Shown here: piece after piece, positions 9,131 through 18,446 of the stretch
How the letters are laid out: each line of letters begins with the position of its first letter
How positions within the stretch are numbered: position 1 is the stretch's first letter
NCBI RefSeq assembly: GCF_964253085.1
Contig: NZ_CAXUQH020000001.1
Location: 186,001-250,000, forward strand
DNA from: Paenibacillus_E sp964253085
GTDB lineage: Bacteria; Bacillota; Bacilli; Paenibacillales; NBRC-103111
Direction of reading: 5' to 3'
Length of the DNA: 64,000 bases
Notes under the pieces: model-generated
Databases searched by the model: none
What the model was told of the DNA's origin: nothing
The model's input: the letters and a program-made list of their open reading frames with translations, nothing else
Program-made: the position numbers and the translations under genes

Positions 9131-10059
9131 AACGGTTTATTCCAACCATTCTGTTAGTCGCCATTTGCATCGGTGGCTTCTGGTACGCCTCAAGCAAAGA
9201 CTTCTTTCAAGAGAAGAAAGATGAACCCAAGTCCCTTCTAACCCTGAAACAAGAAGATGTGAAGGCTGTCACCGTGAAAACGGAGGAGGAGCAGATTGAA
9301 TTAAGCCGTACGACCACTGGTTGGGATATGCAAAAGCCAGCGGCTGCGCCGATCAATTCGAATCAAGTTGACTCATGGTTAGATATGTTAGGTCTGGTAA
9401 CGTCGACTAAGGTTGTGGAGGATCAAGCAACGAATCTAGCTGAATATGGCTTAGATAAACCTGTGGGCACCTATGAAGTCACCTTGAAGGACGGTTCCAA
9501 ACAGGGCTTGCTCGTAGGGACTGCGTTGCCGATCGAAGGCTTCTCTTACGTACAAGTGGAAGGCTCATCTGCCGTGTATCAAGTCAGCGACCAATCGTTG
9601 ACATCGCTGAACAAAACGCCGGTCGACTTTGCCGACACAAGTCCTATTCATCAAGAGAACGACAAGGTACAAAGTGTCAAGTTGACATGGAAGGGCCAGT
9701 CATGGACGCTTTCCAAGACAGACAAAGATAAAGTCGCTGCGGATGCAGGCTGGAAGCTTGGGGATAAAGAGATGAAGGGCACGGAGGCAAGTCCGCTGCT
9801 CGATCAGTTAATCTTCCTGCATACTAGTGAACTACCGCAAGCGGCAGCTCAGAAGCCGACAACAGATGGAGAGCTTAAATTGGAGATAGCCATGACGGTA
9901 GACGGGAAAGACGTTACCGATGTCTACGAAGGTAAATTGAGCGGAGAACAAATATGGTTAGCCAAGCAGGGTGGGCAGTGGGCTTACTCGCTGGCAGCCG
10001 AGGATATTCAAAAGTTAGCAGATGCGTATGCGGGTAAACCTGCACAGCCTGCATCCTAA
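9127..10059 (+). CDS. DUF4340 domain protein, last gene of the Gld-like ABC unit
   Basis: 310 residues from the ATG at 9127, which overlaps the previous stop codon (ATGA); GAGGAGGAGAAG is the ribosome site. An N-terminal membrane anchor (FIPTILLVAICIGGFWYA) precedes a soluble outer domain with repeated DUF4340 features: LSRTTTGWDMQKP, then YGLDKPVGTYEVTLKDGS and the later paralogous half starting SVKLTWKGQSW. DUF4340 proteins are regularly coded next to GldG-like genes. They are thought to be exported partners of the transporter, but no reaction is known. A strong terminator follows. Confidence 0.8.
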   Translation: MKRFIPTILLVAICIGGFWYASSKDFFQEKKDEPKSLLTLKQEDVKAVTVKTEEEQIELSRTTTGWDMQKPAAAPINSNQVDSWLDMLGLVTSTKVVEDQATNLAEYGLDKPVGTYEVTLKDGSKQGLLVGTALPIEGFSYVQVEGSSAVYQVSDQSLTSLNKTPVDFADTSPIHQENDKVQSVKLTWKGQSWTLSKTDKDKVAADAGWKLGDKEMKGTEASPLLDQLIFLHTSELPQAAAQKPTTDGELKLEIAMTVDGKDVTDVYEGKLSGEQIWLAKQGGQWAYSLAAEDIQKLADAYAGKPAQPAS

Positions 10060-10066
10060 TCGAAAG

Positions 10067-10108
10067 CTGCTTCCTACAGGGATTAAACTGTGGCGAAGCA
10101 GTTTTTTT
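10067..10108 (+). terminator. Intrinsic terminator of the Gld-like ABC operon
   Basis: CTGCTTC with GAAGCAG, extended by TACAG with CTGTG, closes a hairpin followed by seven T residues, right after the DUF4340 gene. Confidence 0.85.
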
Positions 10109-10167
10109 GTTTATCCGACATAAAACGGCATTTTTTGGGAAAAATAGAAGAGAGGAAAGGAGGTCAC

Positions 10168-10398
10168 ATGCACATGTATAACACGCAAGAGAACCAAGCT
10201 ATTTCAGGTAAAGAACTTTCGTATCTAACGGATACATTCAAGAATGAAGAATTGTTAGCGAAGCTTTGTGTACAAGGCGCGGTGAACAGCCAAAGTCAGT
10301 CCTTGAAGCAAACCTTGTCTCACCTATCTCAAGAACGACTGCAAAATATGAGTATCCTGATCAATGCCCTGCAACAACAATCCGGAATGACCCACTAA
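10168..10398 (+). CDS. Small spore coat-associated protein
   Basis: 76 residues from the ATG at 10168; another ATG two codons later (10174) is better spaced from GGAGG (10159-10163), so the start could be either. The protein is helical and Gln-rich (QENQAISGKELSYLTDTFKN; LSHLSQERLQNMSILINALQ), like the short coat-type proteins often coded beside CotF-family proteins in Paenibacillus. It has no signal peptide and no cysteines apart from one (LCVQG). It lies 28 bases upstream of the CotF-like gene and is probably cotranscribed. The assignment rests on context and composition. Confidence 0.65.
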   Translation: MHMYNTQENQAISGKELSYLTDTFKNEELLAKLCVQGAVNSQSQSLKQTLSHLSQERLQNMSILINALQQQSGMTH

Positions 10399-10426
10399 TT
10401 CGAACCTACAAGGAGGTGCAAGTCGC

Positions 10427-11356
10427 ATGTATCAGCAAAATTCTCAACAACAGCACCAACAGCAGCAAGTAGACTTAGAAGATCTGGACTTTGCCAACTT
10501 CGTCCTGTCTGAATTGAAGCGCAGTGCGCGTGAATACACAACGGCTGCGTTAGAAGCTGCTAATCCTGGCATTCGACAGACCTTTGAAACTTTATTGCAA
10601 AAAACATTGGATGATCAAGCGCTTGTTTTTCAAGAAATTCAGAGCCTTGGCGGGTATCAAATTCAACAGGCTGAGCAGCAGATGATTGAGCAAGAGCTTC
10701 AGAAGCAGAGTCAGACGGCGCTCCAAGTACAAAGCATCGTCCAACAGCATGTTAGCCGAGCTGCTTCAGCTAGCTTTACGCAGCAAGATCGGAGTTCGGA
10801 GTCGTCTACTCAGTCGCAGCAACAACATCAGCAACAATCTCAATCCCAGCAACCTCAATCGTATCAAACGGCGTCTCATCAATCCGAACAACCGTACCAA
10901 CAAAGACAACCGTACAGTCAGCAACAAGGGCAACCAAATCAAGGGCAGAACCAAGTTGCGGCACTGCACCAAACACCAACTGCAGCACCTACACCTTCGT
11001 TCCAGCCAGTGAATTATGCCAACCAGTATCCGAATGCGGTGTACAACAATCAACAAGGTCGAGGCCAAGGATATACACCAAGTCAGTCGCAGCAACAGTC
11101 CTCTTCTTATAACCAAACTCCAACAAGGAGCTATCAAGATCCAAGCCCAAGCCATGAGCAGTCGAGCTACGGTCGTGGATCCCAGGGATATGCAGCTTCT
11201 TCCAACTATACCAATGAGCAGACAGGCGTAACGGGGATCGGCAGGGGTGCGCAAGCACGTATTGTTTCCCGTACACAGCAAGGCATGCCATCGTCCAGTT
11301 CTGAGGGGAACTCCTACACGAATAGGTCACAAGAAGGTAATAAATATAACTTCTAA
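10427..11356 (+). CDS. CotF-like spore coat protein with long Gln/Ser/Tyr-rich tail
   Basis: 309 residues. Residues about 20-105 form a helical CotF/ferritin-like domain: LDFANFVLSELKRSAREYT, then ALEAANPGIRQTFETLLQK and DDQALVFQEIQ. From about residue 125 to the end the protein is low-complexity (Gln, Ser, Tyr, Pro, Gly, Asn), expected to be disordered and suited to cross-linking in a coat layer. It starts with a Gln-rich stretch too. The ribosome site AAGGAGGTG is 8 bases upstream of the ATG. CotF in B. subtilis is a small processed coat protein; this one is much longer because of the tail. Confidence 0.78.
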   Translation: MYQQNSQQQHQQQQVDLEDLDFANFVLSELKRSAREYTTAALEAANPGIRQTFETLLQKTLDDQALVFQEIQSLGGYQIQQAEQQMIEQELQKQSQTALQVQSIVQQHVSRAASASFTQQDRSSESSTQSQQQHQQQSQSQQPQSYQTASHQSEQPYQQRQPYSQQQGQPNQGQNQVAALHQTPTAAPTPSFQPVNYANQYPNAVYNNQQGRGQGYTPSQSQQQSSSYNQTPTRSYQDPSPSHEQSSYGRGSQGYAASSNYTNEQTGVTGIGRGAQARIVSRTQQGMPSSSSEGNSYTNRSQEGNKYNF

Positions 11357-11408
11357 ATAAGTGTAATCACGATTAGATCGTTTCCGGACGATTGTTTCCA
11401 GACATTCA

Positions 11409-11445
11409 GACATCCTGGCCTCCCTCGGCAGGGTGTCTTTTTGTT
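11409..11445 (+). terminator. Intrinsic terminator after the CotF-like gene
   Basis: GACATCCTGGC pairs with GCAGGGTGTC around an 8-base loop, followed by TTTTTG. Confidence 0.75.
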
Positions 11446-11557
11446 TTCTTCCTCCAATTTGTCCTACTATTTTTCTAATTCAGGAATGAGTACGGCTTGG
11501 CACACATATATAAGGAACATAGGATGTCCAAACTTAGGGAAAAGGGAGCTTAAGCTG

Positions 11558-12043
11558 ATGAAAAAAACGTGGGTATATGGTGCGGCTACTTTAGTGGTAT
11601 TGGGAGCATTAACTACAGCATGCGGTTCCAAAGATGAGGTCATCCCGTCCGTAGCAACAGGGACGAAGGATGCGGGCACTGCGACAACGGTTCAAGTGAA
11701 GACAGAAACAGGAACGGGTACGAAAACGACAGCGACAACAACAACGACGAGTGCGAAGCCTGCAATTGATGCCAACTACAAGGTCGATGGGAAGAACGTC
11801 ACGATTACGTACCAAACGTCCAATTTCAAATTATCCGAAGAAGACATGAATAAAGCGAATGTACAGGGAGAAGGGCATCTCCACCTTTATGTGGATGGCA
11901 AGCAGAAGGCGATGATCGGTAAAACAGGTCCATTAACCCTCACAAATTTAACCACAGGTGCACATGAAATTAAACTCGAGCTCCAGCAGAATGACCATAA
12001 AGAAATTAATGTGGAGAAAATTCTCAACATCGTCGTGAAATAA
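11558..12043 (+). CDS. Lipoprotein of unknown function
   Basis: 161 residues from the ATG at 11558, preceded by AAGGGAGC; the upstream in-frame start at 11441 would give a signal-less 39-residue extension. The signal peptide ends in the lipobox TTAC with cysteine near residue 21, then a Thr/Lys-rich linker to about residue 65. The C-terminal ~95 residues look like a single beta-sandwich: VDGKNVTITYQTSNFKLS, GEGHLHLYVDGKQK, and LTTGAHEIKLELQQNDH. The HLH and Asn-Asp-His clusters could bind a metal, but that is speculation. It has its own terminator and lies between coat genes and pcrB. Confidence 0.75.
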   Translation: MKKTWVYGAATLVVLGALTTACGSKDEVIPSVATGTKDAGTATTVQVKTETGTGTKTTATTTTTSAKPAIDANYKVDGKNVTITYQTSNFKLSEEDMNKANVQGEGHLHLYVDGKQKAMIGKTGPLTLTNLTTGAHEIKLELQQNDHKEINVEKILNIVVK

Positions 12044-12116
12044 CGAACATTTGTGCGTATTACGGCGCAAATGTAGCTTCCACGAAGATCGGATACGTTC
12101 AGTTGCATATTCCTCT

Positions 12117-12145
12117 AAAAGACGGGCGATTAGCCCGTCTTTTGT
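12117..12145 (+). terminator. Intrinsic terminator after the lipoprotein gene
   Basis: AAAAGACGGGC with GCCCGTCTTTT, 5-base loop, then T-rich. The symmetrical A/T flanks would allow function on both strands. Confidence 0.85.
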
Positions 12146-12220
12146 CATTTGACACACCAGAATGCGTAGCATAGACTGTTGATAGTATGGCAGAACTGCC
12201 GCCTAATCGGAGGGAAACAT

Positions 12221-12922
12221 TTGATCGTCGATATACGTAAGTGGAAACATGTATTTAAGCTCGACCCAGACCGGGACATCTCAGACGAGGCGCTGGATCG
12301 GCTCTGTTTATCTGGTACAGATGCGATTCTGGTAGGAGGCTCCTCCGGAGTGACGTTCGATAACACGGTAGATCTTCTATCGCGAATCCGTCAATATGAG
12401 GTTCCCGTTGCCCTAGAGATTTCAAATCAGGAAGCGATTGTGCCTGGCTTTGACCTTTTTCTAATACCTGTTGTGCTGAATGCAGATGATCCGAAATGGA
12501 TCGTCGGGCAACATCACGAGGCGCTGAAGGAATACGGGGCATTACTGAATTGGGATGAGATCGTAGCCGAAGGCTACATTATTTTGAATAGAGAAGCGAC
12601 GGCAGCCCAGCTGACCTCAGCGCGTACCGACTTGGATGCGAAGGACGTAACAGCTTATGCGCGTATGGCGGACAAGCTTTTTCACATGTCGATCGTGTAT
12701 TTGGAATACAGCGGCACCTTTGGTGATATGGAACTCGTCCGTCGGACGCGGCAGGTGCTCGAGAAAGCCCGTTTATTGTATGGCGGCGGGATCGACTCGC
12801 TAGAGAAAGCGCAACAAGCAGCGGACGCGGCAGACACCATTGTGGTAGGCAACATTATATATAGTGACTTGGAGCAGGCGCTTCAGACCGTGAATGTGAA
12901 CTTTGATAGAAATGGAAGGTAA
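12221..12922 (+). CDS. pcrB: Heptaprenylglyceryl phosphate synthase (PcrB)
   Basis: 233 residues from a TTG at 12221, chosen because CGGAGGG lies 7 bases upstream and the product then starts MIVDIRKWKHVFKLDPDR like other PcrB proteins. The family joins heptaprenyl diphosphate to glycerol-1-phosphate, an archaeal-type ether lipid step found in Bacillales. It is a TIM barrel; visible family segments are GTDAILVGGSSGVT, the phosphate-binding AEGYIILN region with YLEYSG, and the C-terminal LLYGGGID and VVGNIIY loops. It ends 7 bases before the pcrA start, the same order as in B. subtilis (pcrB-pcrA-ligA). Confidence 0.92.
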   Translation: MIVDIRKWKHVFKLDPDRDISDEALDRLCLSGTDAILVGGSSGVTFDNTVDLLSRIRQYEVPVALEISNQEAIVPGFDLFLIPVVLNADDPKWIVGQHHEALKEYGALLNWDEIVAEGYIILNREATAAQLTSARTDLDAKDVTAYARMADKLFHMSIVYLEYSGTFGDMELVRRTRQVLEKARLLYGGGIDSLEKAQQAADAADTIVVGNIIYSDLEQALQTVNVNFDRNGR

Positions 12923-12929
12923 CCCTAAC

Positions 12930-15296
12930 GTGAATGAAACTGTCAATATTTTAGAAGCAATCAAAAAGTTGAACCCCCAGCAGCGCAAAGCTGTAGAAGC
13001 CGTAGATGGCCCTCTTTTAATTATGGCTGGAGCGGGAAGCGGTAAGACGCGTGTGCTCACGCATCGAATCGCTTACCTCATTGGCACGCGCAAAGCGGCG
13101 CCGTGGAACATTCTAGCGCTAACGTTTACGAACAAAGCAGCCCGTGAAATGCAAGATCGTGTAGGTAAGCTGGTAGGCGGAAGTGGCGCTGACATTTGGG
13201 TTTCCACCTTTCACTCGATGTGTGTGCGCATGCTGCGTAAAGACATCAATCGGATCGGCTTTTCCTCTAACTTTACAATCCTAGATTCAGGCGACCAACT
13301 GTCGGTTATCAGAACCTGCTGCAAAGAGCTCAATATTGACACCAAAAAGTTTGAACCGAAGACCTTTCAAGCGGCGATCTCCACAGCCAAAAATGAACTT
13401 ATCTCTCCTAAACAATTTGAAGACAAAATCGGAGACTACTTCGATGGCATGACCTCGAAAATATATACCCTTTATCAAAAGAAGCTTAGAGCCAATAACT
13501 CTTTGGATTTTGACGATTTGATTATGGCGACGATCCACTTGTTTAAGGAAGTTCCAGAGGTACTGGAATTTTATCAAAACAAATTTCAATATATTCATGT
13601 CGATGAGTATCAGGATACGAACAGAGCGCAGTATATGCTGTGTCAGATGATTGCTTCGAAGCACAAACGTATTTGTGTCGTAGGGGACAGTGATCAGTCC
13701 ATCTATCGTTGGCGTGGAGCGGATATTAGCAATATCCTCAATTTCGAACAGGATTACCCGGATGCAACGGCGATTCTCTTAGAGCAGAATTACCGTTCGA
13801 CTTCTAATATTTTGCAAGCAGCCAATAAAGTCATTGCTAATAATACAGGCCGTAAGCCGAAGAATCTGTGGACGGATAAAGAGGGCGGCGTAGCGATAAA
13901 GCTGTACCAAGCCGATTCCGAGTACGAGGAAGGCTACTTTGTAACCAATGAGATTAATAAGAATAAAGCCAATGGCAAAAGATTCGGCGATCACGCCATC
14001 CTATACCGCACGAACGCGCAGTCCCGGGTAATTGAGGAAATTCTGATTAAATCGGACATCGCCTATACCATTGTTGGCGGAGTCAAGTTCTATGATCGTA
14101 AAGAGATTAAGGATATTTTGGCCTATCTAAGACTCATCTCCAACCCGAATGATGACATCTCCTTGAACCGTATTGTGAACGTGCCGAAGCGGGGCGTTGG
14201 GGATACGACGATGGATAAAGTAGCCGATATGGCCGGACGCAGAGGGATCTCCTTGTTTGCCATGCTAGAGGAAGTGGACTCACTCGAGATCAATACGAAG
14301 GCGAAGCATGCCCTTGCGGATTTCCGCGAAATGGTTGATAACCTCAATCGCATGGTGGATTACTTGTCCGTAACCGAGCTTACAGAGAAAATCCTTGAAA
14401 TGTCCCAGTACCGTTTAGAAATGCAGCGCGAGAACACGATTGAATCCAAGGCTCGTCTCGAAAATATTGAAGAGTTCCTGTCCGTGACCATGGACTTTGA
14501 GAAGCGTAATGAGGATAAATCCCTCATTTCCTTCCTCACAGACTTAGCTTTAATCGCGGATATTGATACGCTCGATAAAGACAAACCCGAAGAAGAGCAG
14601 GACGCTGTCGTCCTCATGACGATGCACAGCGCCAAAGGACTGGAATTCCCGGTTGTCTTCATCATCGGGATGGAAGAAGGCGTCTTCCCACACAGCCGTG
14701 CGTTCGCCGACAACGAAGAACTCGAAGAGGAGCGCCGTTTGGCCTATGTCGGCATCACGCGCGCCGAGCAAGAGCTATTCCTCACGTGCGCGCGCATGCG
14801 CACGCTCTTCGGCCGCTCCGCCGCGAACGCGCCGTCGCGATTCCTTCAGGAGATTCCGAAGGAACTCCTGGAAACCGTCTCCGCTGGCGCCGCCAGCGGC
14901 GGCTTCTCCCGAGGCGGCCGTTCCGGCGGCACCTCGTCCTGGGGCAGCGGCGGCAGTGCCGCTGCATCGAGCCGTGGCACGACCACCGGCTCGTCTACCT
15001 GGGGCACACCGTCCTCCTTCGGGGGACGGCCAAGCACTGGCACGACCGCTGGCGTGGCTGCGCCAAGCCCTGCGGCCGCGTCGAGACCGGCTGCGTTCCG
15101 GGCGCCGCAGCCTGCCGCAGGCGGCGCGGTGCCGGACTACAAAGCCAGCGACCGCGTGTCGCATGGCAAGTGGGGCACCGGCACCGTTGTGTCCGTGAAA
15201 GGCTCGGGTGATGATACCGAGCTGCAAATTGCTTTCCCGGCGCCTGTTGGCTTGAAGCGCCTGCTCGCGAAATTCGCTCCGATCACGAAGGTGTAG
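12930..15296 (+). CDS. pcrA: ATP-dependent DNA helicase PcrA (UvrD family)
   Basis: 788 residues from a GTG at 12930 with GGAAGGT 8 bases upstream; an in-frame TTG at 12903 would overlap pcrB. The SF1A helicase motifs are in order: GAGSGKTRV (motif I, near residue 35), TFTNKAAREM (Ia), VDEYQDTN (II), GDSDQSIYRWRGAD (III), EQNYRST (IV), TMHSAKGLEFPVVF (V) and YVGITRAE (VI). After residue ~665 comes a Gly/Ser/Ala/Thr-rich linker of about 70 residues, then a small C-terminal domain (SDRVSHGKWGTGTVVSVKG) of the type that contacts RNA polymerase. The linker makes the protein longer than B. subtilis PcrA and its DNA is strongly GC-rich. Role: repair, replication-fork and transcription-conflict helicase. 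Confidence 0.96.
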   Translation: MNETVNILEAIKKLNPQQRKAVEAVDGPLLIMAGAGSGKTRVLTHRIAYLIGTRKAAPWNILALTFTNKAAREMQDRVGKLVGGSGADIWVSTFHSMCVRMLRKDINRIGFSSNFTILDSGDQLSVIRTCCKELNIDTKKFEPKTFQAAISTAKNELISPKQFEDKIGDYFDGMTSKIYTLYQKKLRANNSLDFDDLIMATIHLFKEVPEVLEFYQNKFQYIHVDEYQDTNRAQYMLCQMIASKHKRICVVGDSDQSIYRWRGADISNILNFEQDYPDATAILLEQNYRSTSNILQAANKVIANNTGRKPKNLWTDKEGGVAIKLYQADSEYEEGYFVTNEINKNKANGKRFGDHAILYRTNAQSRVIEEILIKSDIAYTIVGGVKFYDRKEIKDILAYLRLISNPNDDISLNRIVNVPKRGVGDTTMDKVADMAGRRGISLFAMLEEVDSLEINTKAKHALADFREMVDNLNRMVDYLSVTELTEKILEMSQYRLEMQRENTIESKARLENIEEFLSVTMDFEKRNEDKSLISFLTDLALIADIDTLDKDKPEEEQDAVVLMTMHSAKGLEFPVVFIIGMEEGVFPHSRAFADNEELEEERRLAYVGITRAEQELFLTCARMRTLFGRSAANAPSRFLQEIPKELLETVSAGAASGGFSRGGRSGGTSSWGSGGSAAASSRGTTTGSSTWGTPSSFGGRPSTGTTAGVAAPSPAAASRPAAFRAPQPAAGGAVPDYKASDRVSHGKWGTGTVVSVKGSGDDTELQIAFPAPVGLKRLLAKFAPITKV

Positions 15297-15364
15297 GAGC
15301 GCTCTGCCTTGTTAGGCCTTGCTTTGTCCCGTAACTATTCCCATTGAGAGAGGAAGAGTCCGCC

Positions 15365-17386
15365 ATGACCGATAAACTCGCGGCAATGAAAACCCTCATC
15401 CAAGAAATCAACAAGCATAACCACAATTACTATACGCTGGATCAGCCCACGATTTCCGATGCGGAGTGGGATGCGCTTTATGATAAATTAACGAAGCTGG
15501 AGCAGGAGACAGGGGTTACGCTCCCTGCTTCCCCAACCCATCGGGTGGGTGGAGAGCTGCTCAAAGGCTTCGAACCTCACCGCCATTTAGCCCGTCTCTG
15601 GAGCTTGGATAAAGCGCAGAATGCCGACGATTTGGCAGCCTGGCATACACGTGTACTTAAGCTGATTGCTGATTACAATAGCAAGAACCCTGAAACGCCT
15701 CTGCCAGACCCTACTTACGTGGTAGAACTTAAGTTTGATGGGCTTACACTAAACCTTACCTATGAGCAAGGTCAGCTGGTTCAAGCATCTACACGCGGAA
15801 ACGGGACCGTTGGCGAAGGTATTTTGGCACAAGTCAAAACGATCAAATCGATCCCGCTGGAGATTCCTTACGATCAGGGGACGATTGAAGTGCAAGGCGA
15901 GGGCGTCATGTTCCTGTCCGTCCTTGAAGCATACAATAAGACGGCCGCAGAGCCGCTCAAAAACGCTCGAAATGCCGCAGCAGGTGCCCTGCGTAATCAG
16001 AACCCCAAACTAACCGCAGAGCGTAAACTGAACGCTTTCTTCTATAATGTGGGCTATAGCAGTGATCTCCAATTTGAAAATCACGCCGATATGGTTCAGT
16101 TTCTGCGCGAGAATCTGTTCAAAGTGAGTAACCGCACACGGTATTTCTCCACGATCGAAGAAGTCAGTGGTGAGCTGGAACGCATCGCGGAGGAGCGGTC
16201 CAGTTTCGACTTCCTCATTGATGGAAGCGTCGTAAAGCTGACGGATATGCGCACACGAGAGGTATTCGGCTATACGGAGAAATTCCCGCGTTGGGCGATT
16301 GCTTACAAGTTTGAAGCCGAAGAAGCGACGACAATCCTGCAAAGTGTTTCTTGGGAAGTCGGCCGCACAGGTAAAATAACACCATTAGCCCGCGTAGAAG
16401 CCGTTGATCTCGCAGGCGTGACGGTGCAGAACTGTACGCTCAACAACGTTGGCGACATTGAGCGTAAAAACCTCAAACACGCCCTCGGCAGCCTCGTCTA
16501 CATTCGCCGCTCGAATGACGTCATTCCAGAAATTCTCGGCAAGGTCACCGAGGAGAATGACGGCGAGGAGATCGTTGCTCCGACGCATTGCCCGTCCTGC
16601 GGCAGTGAGCTGGAGATGCGTGGTGCGCATCTCTTCTGTCTCAACCGTCTCGGCTGCAGTCCGCAGCTTGTGGGCCGGATGGCGCATTTTGCTTCGCGCG
16701 ATGCGATGGACATTGAATTTTTCAGCGAGATGACCGCTTCACAGCTGCATCAAGAGCTGGATGTCCGCGACCCTGCGGATCTGTACACCTTGCAATTCGA
16801 GGATCTCGTCAAGCTCGATCGCTTCGGCGAGAAGAAGGCGCGTAACCTTCTCGGCGCCCTCGACAAGAGCAAGTCCCGCGATCTCGCGTCTTTCCTGTAT
16901 GCACTTGGCATCCCGAACTCGGGCAAAACAACCACGAAAGTGCTGGCTGATCACTATCGCAGCCTTTCGCGCATCATGGAAGCAACGACAGAGGAACTGA
17001 TCACCCTTCCAGATGTTGGTGGTATCGTAGCGGAGAGCATTCATTCGTTCTTCCGTGACCCTGTGATGGTATCCAGCATTGAGCGGATGCTAGCCGCAGG
17101 CGTGAACCCCGTTGCAGAGGAAGCTCCGGTCATCGTGGCCAGCGAAGATAACCCGTTCTTCGGCAAAACGATCGTCCTCACAGGAACGCTTTCCTCGATG
17201 GGGCGTGATGAATGCGCGAAGAAGCTCGAAGCCAGAGGTGCTAAAATCACCGGCAGTGTCTCCAAAAAGACGGACATCGTGATCGCAGGCGAAAGCGCAG
17301 GCAGTAAGCTAACGAAAGCGCAAGAGCTTGGTATCCGAATCATTGAAGATGAGCAGGAGCTTTTGCAACTGCTAGGTGAAGCTTAA
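15365..17386 (+). CDS. ligA: NAD-dependent DNA ligase LigA
   Basis: 673 residues from the ATG at 15365 (GAGAGAGGAAG upstream); a TTG seven codons earlier is less likely. Domains in order: Ia (NHNYYTLDQPTISDAEWDAL), adenylation with catalytic Lys123 in ELKFDGL, OB fold (WEVGRTGKITPLARVEAV), a four-cysteine zinc finger near residues 408-432 (CPSC, then CLNRLGC), helix-hairpin-helix repeats, and a BRCT domain from about residue 595 (GKTIVLTGTLSSMGRDE). It seals nicks using NAD. Several family motifs differ from common LigA: SLDK for SLDN, TRGNG for TRGDG, and QGEG where RGEV is usual. It still has the complete domain set and the pcrA neighbour, so it is probably the main ligase. Confidence 0.93.
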   Translation: MTDKLAAMKTLIQEINKHNHNYYTLDQPTISDAEWDALYDKLTKLEQETGVTLPASPTHRVGGELLKGFEPHRHLARLWSLDKAQNADDLAAWHTRVLKLIADYNSKNPETPLPDPTYVVELKFDGLTLNLTYEQGQLVQASTRGNGTVGEGILAQVKTIKSIPLEIPYDQGTIEVQGEGVMFLSVLEAYNKTAAEPLKNARNAAAGALRNQNPKLTAERKLNAFFYNVGYSSDLQFENHADMVQFLRENLFKVSNRTRYFSTIEEVSGELERIAEERSSFDFLIDGSVVKLTDMRTREVFGYTEKFPRWAIAYKFEAEEATTILQSVSWEVGRTGKITPLARVEAVDLAGVTVQNCTLNNVGDIERKNLKHALGSLVYIRRSNDVIPEILGKVTEENDGEEIVAPTHCPSCGSELEMRGAHLFCLNRLGCSPQLVGRMAHFASRDAMDIEFFSEMTASQLHQELDVRDPADLYTLQFEDLVKLDRFGEKKARNLLGALDKSKSRDLASFLYALGIPNSGKTTTKVLADHYRSLSRIMEATTEELITLPDVGGIVAESIHSFFRDPVMVSSIERMLAAGVNPVAEEAPVIVASEDNPFFGKTIVLTGTLSSMGRDECAKKLEARGAKITGSVSKKTDIVIAGESAGSKLTKAQELGIRIIEDEQELLQLLGEA

Positions 17387-17413
17387 TCTATATAAAAGAG
17401 AGGTGACAGCGCC

Positions 17414-18424
17414 ATGCCAAAAAAGACCCTGCATATCGTCAACGGAGACTCATTCGGCGATAAGCTGCGAGCATCTGGTATCGATGGTGAGATTTTGGTG
17501 TGGCGCGAGTCGCTCTATGAGGGACCTATCGGCATGCAGATGTCAGATAGTGCCCTTTTATCTATGAGAGCATCTTATATGGATGGCCGTTACGGCATTC
17601 CCCAGGACACATTTAAGTCGCAGACCATACAGCAGGAAGCGAAGCTAGATACCCTCACGGATGTGGACGAGGTTGTCCTATGGTTTGAACATGATTTATA
17701 TGATCAATTGATGCTGTGTTACTTGCTTTCTAGAATCGATGAAATAACTCGTCGTCCCTTCCAACTGTCGTTGATATGCATGGATGGCTTCCCTGACGTA
17801 GACCCTTTCTATGGCTTGGGGCAGTTAACCGTGGATCAAATACTACAGCTGCATGGCACGTGGTTGCCTGTGAGCGAAGAGCAACATTCCCTTGCCAGCA
17901 AGGTCTGGACAGCCTATTCGGCTTCCGAGCCTTTATCTATGGCGGCTTTATTAGAAGAAGACCTATCAGCACTCCCTTTCCTTAAAAAGGCCCTAGAGGC
18001 CCATACAGCTCGCTTTCCTTCTATTCAAAATGGCTTGTCAGCCATTCAGCAGCTGACGCTTGAGCTGTTAGTGGATGAAGAGGTATCTCTTCTATCCTTA
18101 TTTCAAAATGTTTCAGAGCAAGCCAGCCATTATGGCTTAGGTGATTTGCAATTCTTTGGCATCCTGGAGGGGCTTTGGCATTGCGAACATCCCCTAATCC
18201 GAGTGATTGGCGGAGATAAGCTGCCAAGGTACAATGAAGCGTGGCCACCGAACTTTGAAAATTACAGAGTAAAGATAACAGATATGGGTAAACTTATTCT
18301 TACGTGTAAGCAGGATCATATCTTTTTGAATGGGATCGATGAATGGATTGGTGGCGTTCAGGTGCTTGGTACGAAGGATGTATGGCGTCGAAACGCACTA
18401 ACAACAAGGTTTTCTAAACTGTGA
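17414..18424 (+). CDS. DUF1835 domain-containing protein
   Basis: 336 residues. The N-terminus (KTLHIVNGDSFGDKLRASG, then GEILVWRESLYEGPI) and the following VVLWFEHDLYDQLMLCYLL are the signature of DUF1835, a family without a known reaction that is common in Paenibacillus and Bacillus. A C-terminal ~130-residue part ends in DEWIGGVQVLG and RRNALTTRF, typical of the DUF3658-like companion region. The ATG follows GAGAGGTGACAGCGCC. It lies 28 bases after ligA and could be cotranscribed with it. It ends just before the rRNA promoter. It is likely cytoplasmic; I see no membrane segments. Confidence 0.8.
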   Translation: MPKKTLHIVNGDSFGDKLRASGIDGEILVWRESLYEGPIGMQMSDSALLSMRASYMDGRYGIPQDTFKSQTIQQEAKLDTLTDVDEVVLWFEHDLYDQLMLCYLLSRIDEITRRPFQLSLICMDGFPDVDPFYGLGQLTVDQILQLHGTWLPVSEEQHSLASKVWTAYSASEPLSMAALLEEDLSALPFLKKALEAHTARFPSIQNGLSAIQQLTLELLVDEEVSLLSLFQNVSEQASHYGLGDLQFFGILEGLWHCEHPLIRVIGGDKLPRYNEAWPPNFENYRVKITDMGKLILTCKQDHIFLNGIDEWIGGVQVLGTKDVWRRNALTTRFSKL

Positions 18425-18446
18425 GATAATGGATATAAAAAGATAC

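Noticed and set aside
10686..11330. Frames overlapping the CotF-like gene on both strands
   Set aside because: CAG/CAA repeats give open alternative frames with poly-Leu or poly-Asn products; the CotF-like frame has the ribosome site and domain.
14653..15227. Several long frames on both strands at the end of pcrA
   Set aside because: The region is GC-rich low-complexity coding DNA, so stop codons are scarce in every frame.
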